NCBI RefSeq assembly: GCF_019430945.1
Contig: NZ_JAHYCB010000010.1
Span: 62,001 to 126,000, forward strand
Length of the DNA stretch: 64,000 bases
Source: Neorhizobium populisoli
GTDB lineage: Bacteria; Pseudomonadota; Alphaproteobacteria; Rhizobiales; Rhizobiaceae
Reading direction: 5' to 3'
In this document: positions 63,715 through 64,000 of the stretch, piece by piece
Layout of the letters: every line of letters begins with the position of its first letter
Numbering within the stretch: position 1 is the stretch's first letter
Position numbers and translations under genes: made by a program
Notes under the pieces: generated by a model
The model's input: the letters and a program-made list of their open reading frames with translations, nothing else
What the model was told of the DNA's origin: nothing
The model's database searches: none

Positions 63715-63773
63715 CCGAAACCAAAGATTGTCATATTCGTTCACTGCTCGTCTGGCCAACAAGGAGAGCGACC

Positions 63774-64000
63774 ATGACGAGCGAACTGAACAACGGAAAT
63801 ACCGATCTCGAGCAGAAGGTTACCCAGCGTCTGGCGGAACTGCCGGACGTGGACGCATCGGCGATCGAGCCGCATGCTCAGGGAACCAAGGTCACCCTCG
63901 AGGGTTCTGTCGATACCGTGTTTTCGGCCCGCAAAGCGGTGCTGAGCACGGAAATGGTGGATGGCGTACATGATGTCGAAAGCCGTCTGACGCTTACGGG
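63774..64000 (+). CDS. BON-domain protein, N-terminal part
   Basis: The window holds the first 75 codons. After M-T-S-E-L-N-N-G-N-T-D-L a BON-like unit follows: L-E-Q-K-V-T-Q-R-L, then V-T-L-E-G-S-V-D-T and V-H-D-V-E-S-R-L. There is no signal peptide, unlike OsmY, so it may be cytoplasmic or part of a larger protein running past the window. AAGGAGAG is well placed before the ATG. Confidence 0.7.
   Translation, partial: MTSELNNGNTDLEQKVTQRLAELPDVDASAIEPHAQGTKVTLEGSVDTVFSARKAVLSTEMVDGVHDVESRLTLT

Overview
The window looks like ordinary chromosome of a GC-rich alphaproteobacterium of the Rhizobiaceae (Rhizobium/Neorhizobium/Agrobacterium group). The strongest marker is a complete acpXL-fabZ-fabF-fabF-adh-lpxXL cluster (about 2.2-7.8 kb), which makes the very-long-chain hydroxy fatty acid of rhizobial lipid A. 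Supporting markers are rhizobial intergenic palindromes, an Atp12-type F1-ATPase assembly factor, two-permease sugar ABC systems and a Zur-controlled ZnuABC system. I saw no transposase, integrase, phage gene, CRISPR array, rRNA or convincing tRNA.

Layout. 0-2.1 kb: end of a cobalamin-synthesis gene, a TSUP exporter and a nucleoside hydrolase. 2.2-7.8 kb: the lipid A acyl-chain operon. 7.9-12.5 kb: a PAS protein, a VOC/SRPBCC pair, 6-phosphogluconate dehydrogenase, an MBL-fold hydrolase and a DUF7674-like protein. 12.5-25.9 kb: a glycan-catabolic locus (LacI regulator, binding protein, two permeases, ATPase, GH2 beta-mannosidase, sugar isomerase, Gfo/Idh oxidoreductase, aldo-keto reductase, GH43 beta-xylosidase). 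The two glycosidases lack signal peptides, so imported oligosaccharides are probably cut in the cytoplasm. 26-30.2 kb: RcnB-like protein, DusA, FAH-family hydrolase, gamma-carbonic anhydrase and a diguanylate cyclase. 30.2-33.5 kb: zur-znuB-znuC facing znuA across a palindromic (Zur-type) promoter region. 33.5-36.2 kb: an orphan TRAP binding protein, a TetR regulator, a miniature flagellar-rod-like protein and a small conserved protein. 36.5-41.4 kb: gcvT-gcvH-gcvP behind a tandem glycine riboswitch.

41.5-46.7 kb: a copper-handling pair (DUF2946-like protein and a YcnI-PCuAC fusion), a DUF2000 protein divergent from an Lrp/AsnC regulator, a CSS-EAL phosphodiesterase and a CrcB fluoride channel. 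46.8-50 kb: pseudouridine synthase, small membrane protein, HAD phosphatase, Atp12 chaperone and a secreted unknown. 50-57.4 kb, all on the minus strand: PAP2 phosphatase, DUF1206, both enzymes of glutathione-dependent formaldehyde oxidation with three genes between them, a GNAT protein and an M50 protease. 57.4-64 kb: EamA transporter, DUF599 and DUF1624 membrane proteins, a MerR regulator, MgtE, a peptide-deformylase-like protein with lost metal ligands, and the start of a BON-domain protein.

No wholly new system is evident. The most interesting signals are degenerate paralogues kept in conserved positions: a ketosynthase in the lipid A operon whose catalytic Cys aligns with Glu, and a deformylase lacking two of three metal ligands. 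Others are domain fusions or extensions (ZnuC with a His-rich tail, YcnI-PCuAC, a globular N-domain on an M50 protease, a Cys-rich tail on a DUF1624 protein) and large palindromes placed inside operons. Coordinates and starts were read by eye and function calls rest on recognised motifs; no database search was possible.
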